NCBI GenBank assembly: GCA_013397115.1
Contig: VWZW01006255.1
Span: forward strand, 1,464,770 to 1,528,769
Source of the DNA: Edolisoma coerulescens
Taxonomy: Eukaryota; Chordata; Aves; Passeriformes; Campephagidae
Direction: 5' to 3'
Length of the DNA: 64,000 nt
The notes under the pieces are model-generated. The model was given only the letters and a program-made list of their open reading frames with translations, did no database searches and was not told the DNA's origin. Positions 13,481 through 23,867 of this stretch are shown here, piece after piece (within the stretch, counting starts at the first letter, position 1; the number at the start of each line of letters is the position of its first letter). The position numbers were made by a program, and so were the translations under genes.

Positions 13481-14504
13481 TACTTACTGTTATGCTCCCC
13501 TAGAAAATAAGCAGGAACCAAAATAAAAGTGTTATATTAATATTTAATGGACGTTTGGCTATGTAAACGTAGAAAGGGTTTTAAAAAAGATGGCACAGCG
13601 AGGAAAATGTGAATGTTTCCAAAGAAAACGGTGTTTCTCACAGCTTTTGGTAAATGCTTGAGCTTAACTTGGGCTTCACTTTGCAGAAAATGTGAGAACC
13701 ATATGAATGCCTGTGCCTTATGGAAAGCCATGAAATCTAAAAGCATGAACCTCTGTTCACTATTAACAAGTAAAACCCTATTCTTTTTCTCTATAAGGTC
13801 CTGATTAATGGACAAAAACCTCCTTCCTTGTTTTTTCTCATTCTTTTTGCAGTTCCTTAAATGTGAGACAGACAATAAATTATTTGCACAGATCCTACTG
13901 CATACCAGTTCCTATTTGGAGCTTGACTGAGAAGCAGAAACAAATATGGGTATTGTGAAAGCCACATTGGGTACAAAGACTGCACACGGATTGCCACTTA
14001 TAGTCAACAGCTGGGAATAATATGGGTCTTTATTAATCTGAATATTAGTGGTTGCCATTTTGTTTCTTTTTTTATGATTTTGACAAGATGGTGGGAGGAA
14101 AGATGTAAGGGATTTCTTGCTGATAAGGATGCTCTTAGTGCTCACTTTGTGCCAGTTTGTTTACCCCTTTTAAGGGGAATGCTCCTTTTATTTTCCTTTT
14201 AACAGCCTGCAACTTCTGTAATTAGAAAGAGAGAACTGAATTTAGAGCTGTACCAAAAATGGCAGTCCTGATCTGCAGTGCATTAGGAAAGGAGACAATG
14301 GGATGAAGCAGGCAGGAGAGTGGAGACAAGAAATTTATTGCTGGGCATTGCCTAATGAGATGAAAATTCCTTGGGATTTTCAAATAAGCACCACAGAAGA
14401 GCAGTAATACCAGTGTTCATCTGCACAAACCTTCCCACACTTCAATTTTAAAATAATAACTGTGTCTTGTTATGGAAGGACATGGACAGTGCTGGGAGGA
14501 AGGA
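13481..14504. other. Noncoding flank right of the CpG island
   Basis: AT-rich sequence returns within about 50 bases of the island edge. Open frames on both strands at 13537-13875 overlap each other and show no known motif. I see no repeat or exon that I can support. Confidence 0.5.
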
Positions 14505-14705
14505 TGTGACTGTGGTTAAAGTGAGTATTGGATGTAGAAAACGTGACCTCTAATTCCACCTTTGGCAGTTTCAGTCAGAGGTAATTCACTCTCAGTGTGC
14601 CTCAGTTTCCCTGCTCTTAAAGCAGTGCTGATTGTGTGGCTGGGCACAGGGGACAGCTGAAATGTACATTCCAGTAGATAAAGCCCTATATAATCTAAGT
14701 GCATC
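14505..14705 (+). mobile_element. MIR-type SINE fragment
   Basis: The segment follows the order of landmarks of the MIR family (tRNA-derived, CORE-SINE). There is a tgtggttaaa block near 14511, then the core phrase tgtgcctcagtttccctgct near 14598-14617, and near the end a tail matching aaagccctatataatctaag, like the L2-derived MIR 3' end. It is diverged and has small gaps. MIR copies are very old and cannot move. MIR-like elements occur across amniotes, including birds. Confidence 0.7.
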
Positions 14706-15569
14706 ATGTTATTTCTGGTTGAAATCCTTGCCTAAACAAAATTCTCCATGACCTCCCTGTGAAGAGCTGCAAAGGTCAAGGCTATTACATTTGGACCATT
14801 ATTACACTCCAGGTCCAGGAATAAGGAAATAAATCACAGATAATGAGAAAAAGTTTCACAAAGGTTTTTTTACAAATGTAGAAGAAACTAAAAGGGGAAC
14901 ATTTTCTTGAAAAAGGACATTTTCATACACTACTGAACTAATGGTAATTTTACTTTATGTTTCTAGTGTTTGCAGCTCTTACAGGAAAGACGAGAATGCT
15001 GCAGAGCCCTCCAAATCCCCTTCTTTTTTAATGCGGCTGCTTTTTGTGATTATAGGCTTAGACATGATCTGCAAGACTTAAATTCAAACAAAAGATGATG
15101 AAAATGAGAGGTGAAAGTGTTTTTTGTTTTCTATCATCTAGCTCTCTATGCTCTGCTTTTTATGTCATTGTTTTAATAATTTAGCTAAATTGCTGCGAAA
15201 ACAGACAGTGTTTAAATCAATATAACAGCCTGGTGTGGACACAAGTGTGTTAGCCATAAAGATATTTATTATAGTATAGCTTTAACGAAAGCAAGCAGCA
15301 GTGGTATAAATAAACTCTGTACCAATAATATTCTCTTTGTGATATGAGGTGGCACTGAATTTAGCCAAAACGTTTTTTCCAATTGATTTGATTACTTTGG
15401 TTTAGAAACTGTGTTGAGGCAAGGGCTGGGGTAGGGGAGGATCTGATGTGAACAAAAAAGGTGTAGGAGGATGTATCTTGACTGTCATGCTGGATTGATT
15501 CTGAAAGAATTGGGAAGCATCTTAACAAGGGAGATATTTACCTTTTGAGATGAGTATATTTGTTTGGTT

Positions 15570-15592
15570 GTTTTTTTTTTTAACAGGTAACA
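15570..15592 (+). other. Polypyrimidine tract joined to CAG|GTAA (splice-like, recursive-site-like)
   Basis: Eleven T residues are followed by AACAG (AG at 15585-15586) and directly by GTAAC (GT at 15587-15588). A 3' splice site fused to a 5' splice site is the layout of a recursive (zero-length exon) splice site in long vertebrate introns. The donor half fits only partly, since the consensus is GTAAGT or GTGAGT. Such motifs also arise by chance. No transcript is known from this window, so use is unproven. Confidence 0.2.
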
Positions 15593-15657
15593 TTAAATAG
15601 TGTTTTGGGTTTGGTAACGTTTCTACACTTCAAATTTGTGGTATGAAAATACACAAA

Positions 15658-15680
15658 AATCTTTTCACTGTGAAAAGATT
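15658..15680. repeat. Near-perfect 23-base palindrome
   Basis: aatcttttcac at 15658-15668 is mirrored exactly by gtgaaaagatt at 15670-15680 around a single T. It contains two inverted cacTgTg-type half-sites. It could be a dimeric factor site or a chance palindrome. Confidence 0.7.
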
Positions 15681-16129
15681 ACAGGATTGCTTTTCCAAGT
15701 AGCTCATTAAGAATTATCTTATTGTATTTATTCAAAGGTTTATGTTGGAAGAAAAATATCTTTCCAGCTTTTGGGAAGTAGGTCTCTTAAGAATAAATTG
15801 TTTTATATAAAGTGCTAGTATTTGAACTGACTCATTTGCTTTCTGAAGATTGAGAACTTGTGTCATATCTGTAGAATATTAGTGCATCTTTCTCCTTTTA
15901 TGCTTCTGTTCCCTGATTATATTCTGTTTATCATATCAGAAGAGTCTGGGAGTAACTTTGTAAGTGAGGAATAAAAAACATTGCATTTCTTGTTATAGGC
16001 AAAATCCTGCCCAAGCCATAATAAGGTGAAAGTTTCAAATATACCATGGACATGATAGAACTATTTAGATTTTTCTTTTCAAACAACAGATTTGGTATGA
16101 TTGTCCCACAGTTTCTGCTGCTTAATATT

Positions 16130-16400
16130 TTTAATTATACTGCTCATGAAGTAATCACACAACGGCAAACCAGGCTTTAATGCGAACACACCGAAGGATA
16201 GCATTAAGGTTGAATGTTCACCGTTAACTGTGCCTATCCTCATTTTTATATGCTTAACTCTGCAGCTTTAATATTGCATTAACTTGGTTTTTAGAGAGAA
16301 CGTTTTGCCCTAAGTATAAGAAAAACGTTGATCTTTTATGTTGTCAGCCAGGGCAGATGCAAATCCTTCTACTTTTTATTGAAGAATTAACCATCTCCCT
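16130..16400. promoter_or_regulatory. Candidate conserved noncoding element
   Basis: Within AT-rich, CpG-poor DNA this stretch keeps several scattered CpGs (near 16161, 16183, 16193, 16221, 16302 and 16327) without being GC-rich. It also holds dense factor-like words, including an octamer-type atgcaaat near 16358 and several ATTA/TTAA cores. Kept CpGs in AT-rich DNA can mark purifying selection. This is a visual impression only; no alignment was possible. It could equally be neutral sequence. Confidence 0.25.
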
Positions 16401-19400
16401 CTGGAGCACAAATGCCAGAAGTACTGGTATAATTTTATTTTTAAGGCTATGGCCTGTAGTAAGCTGATTGAACGGTATAATATGTTCTATTCAAATCTGA
16501 CTGCTTATGCACTTCGTTTCATAATACCTTTGAAAATATATCATGTTCCAAGATGAATACAAGTTATGCATAAAAAAGCTGTTTGTTACATAGCTTGGAA
16601 AATGTGGAATCAATTACTATTAGATTTAAGAAAACCAGGAGCCTTTATGATGAAAAAAAGTTATTTAGTTTGTAGTAATAATATCAAATTACAGTGCAAC
16701 AAATTCCTTTCCCTTAGAAAACTAGTTCAGTTTTAGTTCAAAACAATAACTCTTAGGGGATAGTGAGTGCCTCAATTAATATTATGTCAATTTGTTTTAC
16801 CATCTGCATGTATTTACTGACCCAGGATATCTCTGAAGGTCCGCCCTAAAAATCACCATGTTTACTCAGCTGAAAACAAATCCGAAGATCCCATTTCATT
16901 TTCAAGCCACCGGGATATGTTAGAGTAAGTTCCATGTGTTGACAGATCCTTCAGGTTTTATTTATGGAACAGCATTTGCGTGAGAGATAATAGGCTAAGA
17001 ATAACCATTACCTCACCTAATTGTTGTCTCCTTAAGGCTTCTAAAAATGTATTTGGGGTTGGAGAGCAGGCAGCACAGGCGGTGTAAGGAGTCCACCAAC
17101 TGGTACCGTCTGTGTTAGTTACTACTAATCCAATCACTTGGGATCAGATGGTCTTGTGGCAGCTTCTTCCCTCGTGGACAGGGAGACAGCTTTAGAATAG
17201 AAAGATGTAAGGGCATGTGGTAGCTACATAATAGATATGTAATAGTTATATTAATAACACATAATAGGCATGAACAGTAATAATGATAATAAAATAATAG
17301 ATACATCAATAAAGCATGCCAGGAAAGTATTGCGCAACTTGTTGACCAACAAAAACATTTTTAAAAAAAGATGCATTTTAACCATATCCAAGCAAAACGT
17401 TCCTTTTCTTTTTACTCGTTGAACATTGTTTCTTTTGAGCAATGGGTGTCTCTGTTAGCCTCGTATTTCCAGCCTGGCCATGTAGCCTGGCTGGATGCAC
17501 TAAGGGAATGACAAGAGGCAGGAGGAGAAGGGAAGTGGTGGGCATTTGCTGATCAGGGAAAGGGGAATTTGTGTGTCTGTCCAACCATGACAGCAGCAGA
17601 TTCCCTTGCAAAAGACATATAGGGCATTTATAAGGACCTTGAAATCCTCCTCTTAGTTGCCATCCTACATTTCTCTTTAAAAAAATCACAGTGCTAGAGA
17701 AAATCATGTTTTCATAACTTAATTCTTACTTTCTTTCATGATAAACATTATTCTTTCAAACCACCCAGGTTTTGAGATCCCCTGAAACACAAGAGATCTT
17801 AGTAGCACCTTCAGTATGTTTGAAAACTTTAAAAGTTGCTGACGATTTGGGAAGAAGTTTGACTTTTTCCTGATATATTGTTTTAACTACAAAACAAAGC
17901 CTTCTTAATTTTTAGTTCTTGTGGTTTTCTTAAGAAAATTAAAAATATTTGGAGGGAAGCAAAAAGCTTCCCTTGAATTTTTGATAGTTGAGCACAGTTT
18001 ATTCTTGGGCAACATTATGTAACTATATATAGGGCAAATCTGACTCTTTCTCAAGAGGGCAAGAGACCAAACCACACAGGTTATTTAATATATAACCAGA
18101 GGACTGAGATAGAAATAGGAAGATTTTTTTTCTTTATGGAGCTCAGTGTCACCAGTTACACTGACCAGGTGATAGTGGAAAGCTGTGGAGGGATGCAGTA
18201 TTTAGGCTTGCTCAAAACATACCTGCTTCCTCTGGGCCTCAAACTTCTCTGCTCCACTCTGGGAAGACTTTCATGTGTGAGAGGGGCAAAGACCAAACTG
18301 TGGCAGGCCAAGCTTGGGCATAGGAAGACCATTAAACAACAAGGATTTCCTTTAGGAAAACATTTCTCCCACTTGAAGGAAAGGTTGGATATTAACAGCC
18401 TCTCTTACCATTTCCTAGGCAGGTGGAAGGTGATTTCCAGTCATCCTAGACAGATATCGAAGGTAATTAAATACAAATGTGGTCGGGTGTGTATGCGGGG
18501 CATGAATAGGATCTAAAGATTCACTGAAATACACATATTATGCATACACATAGTATGCTTAAGGAAGACACAGAGAAGCTGAGATGTTCACAGAGAAAGG
18601 AGTAGCATCCTAAAAAACAGGAGTGATAAAATGATCTACTAATTAGTGAACACGGTTAGTTTAAAGTTACTACAAATTATTATATTTGTAATTACATTAA
18701 CTGGAAATGATAGGAAGAATTTAATTTCTATGTACCTGTACAATTTTCCTCGTTTGTGGTCTCTGCCTGTAATTACACTTCCACAGTTGCCTTTGGGCTT
18801 GCTTTGACTCAATCCACTGACTCCAGCCAAAGCTACAAGAGATGTGAAGTATGCCCTTGCCTGGGAATGGCTTCTTATTTAGGAAAACACTTGAGTGAAT
18901 GAGATTAATGCAAAGGGCTTCCCTGAGCCTGAACCAGAGGACTGAAGCCCAGACTCCTTTTGCATGACCACAATGATTGTGTACTGCTTTGAATTTATGA
19001 AATATATGAACACAAATCTCTCTGGTGTTTCTGTAATCCTCCAGTCTGGGCCTGTACTTCAATACTTACACGAATTACATGTGCTAGTATAATTGTAAAA
19101 TTCTTCAGGACTTAGTAGATCTAAATATGACATTCTTCTTTGAACAGCATAGCTATAAAGCAGCAACAATACAAATTTGGGCCCTCAGTTGGTCTTGTAT
19201 TTCTGAGCCAAAAAACCTCTTTCTGATGAAGTCCTAGAGTGAAGTGCAGATTCTACCAAATTCAATGAGAATTTTGCTAATGACTTGAATAAATCAGTCA
19301 TACTTCTTTAAGATGTTTTCACTCCTGTTTTCGAAAAGATGTTACCATTATTGCAACTCTACAGAGAGACTGTGAATAGTTTAAAGATCTCCTAAAAGAG

Positions 19401-19996
19401 AGAATAAGCAAGGTGAAATCCTCACTCAGTGCAGCCACCCTAAGCAAGGTGCAACAGAAGAAAAGTTCCAAAAAGCATTCTGTTTAAAGGACTTTTTTTG
19501 AAGACTGCTCCTCACAGCAAGTGCTTGTAGCCACCTTGCATGCTAAGACCAGGAGAGAAGAAAAAACCCACTGGGGACCAGCACAGGAAAGCATCTGAAG
19601 TTTAGGAGATATGTTTGTCTGGGCACTTGAATTCAGCGAGTGATGACACAAATGATATGCTCACGAGTAATTTTCATGAAGCAGGACTGCTGCCTCCCCC
19701 AGCACCCGGGCTGATCCTGCTCAGGGCATGTGAACACTGTGCCCCATTCAAACCCTCCTCAGAGGCCACTGCTCATTGCTTAATGGCCTTATAAGGAGAA
19801 CCTTTGGGCAGTTCTACTGGCTTATAATTGTTTTCTTCTTAACGGTAAACAATTTCCCTTAACTTACTTCGAAAGCAGTAAGTCAGAACCAGAGGAAAAA
19901 TATGAAGTTAAATCACCAGAACACATGTGCAATGCCAAAGGCCAGGCATAATGCTTTTATTTGCCTGTTTTTCATTTACTTAACTTTTGGAACTGC
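16401..19996. other. AT-rich noncoding sequence, no gene recognised
   Basis: This holds AT-rich simple sequence at about 17220-17310 and the imperfect 15-mer duplication at 18531-18560. It also holds a 126-codon plus-strand open frame at 18136-18516. That frame is preceded by a T-rich run and has no recognisable domain, signal peptide or family resemblance, so I do not call it a gene. Confidence 0.5.
18531..18560 (+). repeat. Imperfect 15-bp tandem duplication
   Basis: acacatattatgcat at 18531-18545 is followed by acacatagtatgctt at 18546-18560, with 13 of 15 positions the same. It is a small local duplication with no sign of function. Confidence 0.6.
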
Positions 19997-20014
19997 TTTT
20001 TTTTTTTTTTTTTT
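19997..20014. repeat. Poly(T) tract, 18 bases
   Basis: An uninterrupted run of 18 T. It could be the poly(A) of a minus-strand retroposed sequence, but the neighbouring 100-200 bases to the right (the would-be body) do not resemble a SINE, a LINE 3' end or a processed gene, and I see no flanking target-site duplication. It is best treated as a mononucleotide repeat. Confidence 0.85.
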
Positions 20015-22815
20015 GTTGCACCTTTAACACTCAGTATATGGATGTGTAAACAAGAACAACTTCCTAAACAAGAGAGCTCATTAAAAATGAACTGTGTGTG
20101 AATCTGCTGCTGCTTCAAAATAGGAAAACTATCCTGCCTCAGGTTTCGAGGGTGTGAGTACTGCAAACCCCTTTCAGGGCATCATTAACATATTCTAAAC
20201 TGCTCTCCAAAACAACATCCCCTACACTGGCTCCTCGGGTCAGGGCCTTAAGGTATGCCACTCCATGTGAGCACTTCAAGAGCTGCAGTTCCTTAGCTGG
20301 AGATCAAACAACATTTTCTCCACACAGAGAATTAAACCAACACATGAGGGTGCCTTTATCAAACTGTGTTTGATAATGAAGGCTTCAAAAAGCTAGGTGG
20401 GTCAAAATGTCAGTGTCTTTCTTTTGGTCTGTTCAGGTTCTGTATTGCTATACAAATTATAGAGGAAAAGTCTCAGAATGAGAGATGTCTGTTATTTCCC
20501 TTGGGAACTATTCCATTATTGGCAAGAACTTCTCTTCTTTAGGTTTCCTTTCCCCCCCCCTCCCGATTTCTTGTGATTTTTCCAAGTGGTGTAATCCAAA
20601 ACAGTTCTTGTCTATCTCTTTATCTACCAGCATCTTAATTCCCTATCCATAAACTGATATCAACAGATCTGTGGGCAATTCATGAAGGAAAGTAATGTCT
20701 CTGGCATTGATTTTTTAATCAATGAATAGAGAAAATTAATGTAACTCTTCCAAACATTCTGTCATTATAAGGCTTGTTTTGGTCAAGTCACATGATGAGT
20801 TAAGTATGTGTGCAATAGAAAATGTAATATAAATGCCTGTTGCTTTTTAGAAGTGATTTTATGCAAAAACTGGTGTAAACTATGCAAAAAACTGTTGTCC
20901 ATTATTGCATGGTAGTGGATAGATGATGAAGCTGCTCTGCAGAACGTAAAAAGCATGTAAACAATCAGAAAAGGGAATTGGAAAATGAAGGGAAGTGAGC
21001 AAAGAATACCAGCTGATGAATAAAACATTTCCTAAAGTTCAGAAAAGTCAGCTGGTCTGTGTTAAAGTGGTTGCCAGGCAACTCATCTTTTAAAACAAGT
21101 ACTTCTGTGGCAGATAACTCATAAAGACATTGAAATGGCAAAATTAACTGCTCTTGAACGATTTCTTCGATACATTAGGTACAAACAGACTTTCATTCAT
21201 CATCAGGCGTGCATATCTTCTTGTTATAACTTTTTCCTTGAACAAATGCATGTATTTTGTCCAAAGCACTGCATTTTTAACTCTTTCTTTTCATCTTATT
21301 ATCCATGAGGGAACAGCTAGGAATCTCTGCCTTAAATCTAGGCACTGATATAAATCTAGTTTGGATGAAATAGGGGAATTCATTCTCTATTTTGAAAAAC
21401 AGGCACTCTTGTTTGGTGGGATTAGAGCACTTGCATGTAAAGTGGAGCTTGGTAGCAGTCCACCATATATTTTCCAGGAGATGGACTGAGAGTGCAGACA
21501 GAGAGGGAGAGGCTCCTCTAATAGATTGTAAAAAAAACTTCAAGAAAAAGGCAGGCAGGTTCTGGGAGTTCTCACTGTGTAAAGGAGGATAAAGCAGTAA
21601 CTGGAGGGGAAAACAGATCATATGGAATAATTTATTTGACTTTTTCCTTTCCAAGTTTTAACTGAATAAACTAGTGTTGTTTTTTTTTCTTTACTATTGT
21701 GTTCATTATTCATGATTGCTCAATGAGCACTTTAGTGAAACGCTGAGCACAAAGGATATTTGCAAGCTGATCATAATGCCTGTGTTTTCAGCACTTTGCT
21801 ACTTGCTGTTTATCATTTGTAATTGATCAGCCTGCATAGTAAGATACTCTTTCCATCTCCAGATTGTATAACTGAAAGTTTTACGGATGAGAAAGGGAAA
21901 ACTGAAAAAGTTTCCAAGGACTTCCACAAGATCATTGTTTTCTGTTGAATACAACAAAAGAGTATCTTTACTGAAGTAGAAAACAAATAATAAAAAAACT
22001 CTTACTAATTTCAAAGCAAATCCATAGCATTTCAAAACCTGTTTGGCAACGTTTGTAAATTCTTTTTCGAGGGACAGCTTATCTCTGCCACTTGGAAAAT
22101 GCCTGGGATAACCCAGCTCTCTAACAGAGCAGCACAGGGTTGTGCTCCTTTCCTGGGTATTTGATTACTGCCAGCAATGCCACCACAAGCAAATGAGAAA
22201 TCCTCAGTCTTTCAATTTTCTCTTGTCCTCCTGAGTTGCCTTCTACTGGTGATTCAGCCATAGCCATTATTTCCTCAGCCAAATTCAGTAAAACAAAACA
22301 ATCAACCCAGTGACTGAGCAAAGTACCTTTCCTGTAAAAAGTACAGATGTACCACAAAAATGCTTATTCAGATGCAAGTTAATGCAGTGTTGAGTCTTTT
22401 TGTTGGTAGTTCACAGTCAGTCCTTTGCAGTACTGCTGTGGGGATGCGTGGCTGATGTTAGGACAGCAACTTTTCACTTTGTATCCCATTGCACTGCTGG
22501 GACATTGCACTCAGAGCAGAACCTGTGGCACTGACATCAGTCCCTGCGAGTCAGGTAGCAAGTCAGCCCCTGGATTTCCATCTGAGCATACCTTAGCTTG
22601 GTTTTGGAGTGATTTTACTACAAATATGTTAGAGAAAGAGACCAGGATGAAAGTTGGGTAATGTTTTAATATAGTATACTTTTCATGCTGGTGTTAAGAA
22701 TGTGCAGTAATTTTTCAGGTCTGTTGTCCTCAGCCAGTCACACAATCCCATTGAAATAATTAATTAAGGCACAGATGATAAGTTCAATTCCCAGTTGGAT
22801 GACACTTTGTTAAAT
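20015..22815. other. AT-rich noncoding sequence, no gene recognised
   Basis: This contains a 9-C run in a pyrimidine-rich patch (20552-20560) and a small perfect inverted repeat at 20705-20724 (8-bp arms, TTTT loop). Overlapping open frames at 21277-21654 (minus) and 21392-21592 (plus) are mutual shadows without known motifs. Confidence 0.5.
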
Positions 22816-23026
22816 AAGATTGGATATTAGGAAAATTTGGTTCAGTAAATGGATGGTCAAGCATTGGAACAGGCTGCCCAGGGAAGTGGTGGAATTGCCA
22901 TCCCCGAAAAGTGTCCAAAGCACTGTGTAGATGTGATGTTTTGGGACATGTTTCAGGGCTGGACCCAGCAGTGTCAGTTTAGTGGCTGGACTTGATTTTA
23001 GAGGGCTTTTCCAATCTGTGATTCTC
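22816..23026 (+). mobile_element. CR1 LINE, 3'-terminal fragment (avian type)
   Basis: The order of phrases is that of the 3' end of avian CR1. A tggatattaggaaaatttgg block comes first, then ggtcaagcattggaacaggc and tgcccagggaagtggtgga. These are followed by a tgtagatgtgatgttttggg segment and a terminal block with ggctggacttgattttagag and ttttccaatctgtgattct. It is a truncated, diverged copy of the typical 5'-truncated kind with no reverse-transcriptase frame, so it is inactive. It is the best single piece of evidence that the window comes from a bird. Confidence 0.9.
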
Positions 23027-23310
23027 CTGATTTTATTGGAATTTGGTTTACTCTTTACCTGACTCTCTGATCTTTTAACATTTTCTGTGCTCAAAATATC
23101 CTCCTGGGCTCTGCAGTCACACGAAGCGAGCGCTGTGACTCACCATGTGGCATAGGTGGTTTCATGGGTGTGGGGGCAGTGACCTGATGTCCTATGCAAG
23201 GCAGGCACTGCCACTGTGCTGCTCCCCAGGCCCACATCAGTGGGCAAATGATGGGCTGGGATGCCTGGAACACCACTGGAATACACAGCTAATGTACCAT
23301 CTCTCCCTGC

Positions 23311-23347
23311 ATGTGTATATAAATATATATATGTGTGTGTGTGTATA
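23311..23347. repeat. TA/TG compound microsatellite
   Basis: atgtgtatataaatatatat is followed by a run of tg dinucleotides up to about 23344. It is a short compound dinucleotide repeat that is likely to vary between individuals. Confidence 0.85.
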
Positions 23348-23852
23348 ATTAATGCACATAATTACTTAGATTGCTTGATACAGATACTTGTTTTTGTTTG
23401 TAGTAAATATGTTGGAAGGCTTCACAAACACAGTTAATGAGCCTATTTAGCTATTCAAAAGATACAGGATCTGAAACTTTGGGAGTAGGAGGTGTTGCAG
23501 GAGCTGTAGCCTGTTATTCAGTTCCTGGGGTCAGACCACCAGCAGCTCTAAAAATCAATAAGGCTTACAAGGATGAAATAAACTTAAAAATGGAAGCATT
23601 GACACACAATATTCCACAAAGCCACTCTTGACGAGGCTGAGCCTGTTCATGCCGAAACCTGGACAAGTTTTACTCTTTACTGTAAGAGCCTTGGGCCAAC
23701 ATCAGGAACTTGCATGATTCTTTGGACAAAGTTTTCCAACGTGCAGACCCCTGATGGATCCAAAATGTGCCTGGATACCACAGTACTGGAGCACACTGAG
23801 GCAGTGTGTCTGACTGCCACTCCTTCCTGCACTCCACTGATGAAAGCAGACA

Positions 23853-23867
23853 CCCTAACCCTAACCC
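23853..23867 (-). repeat. Short interstitial telomere-like word (2.5 CCCTAA units)
   Basis: ccctaaccctaaccc matches two and a half vertebrate telomere repeats exactly. With only 15 bases it may be chance or a trace of break repair. It is not a telomere end. Confidence 0.5.

Larger units (their letters stand above)
14706..16129. other. AT-rich noncoding sequence
   Basis: No gene is recognised. The stretch contains the T-tract/CAG|GTAA motif at 15570-15592 and the 23-base palindrome at 15658-15680, both listed separately. The rest is unique AT-rich DNA without a CpG cluster. Confidence 0.55.

Noticed and set aside
13013..13503. Open frames of 79-116 codons on both strands in the first CpG island
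   Set aside because: Low-complexity Gly/Ala/Pro/Arg composition in overlapping frames; an artefact of base composition.
18136..18516. 126-codon plus-strand frame
   Set aside because: No domain, signal peptide or similarity known to me; length is within chance for the window.
19997..20014. Poly(T) as the tail of a processed retrogene on the minus strand
   Set aside because: No gene-like or SINE-like body next to it and no target-site duplication seen.
23853..23867. Telomere-like CCCTAA repeats as a fusion point or telomere
   Set aside because: Only two and a half units. Too short to claim more than a coincidence or small repair scar.
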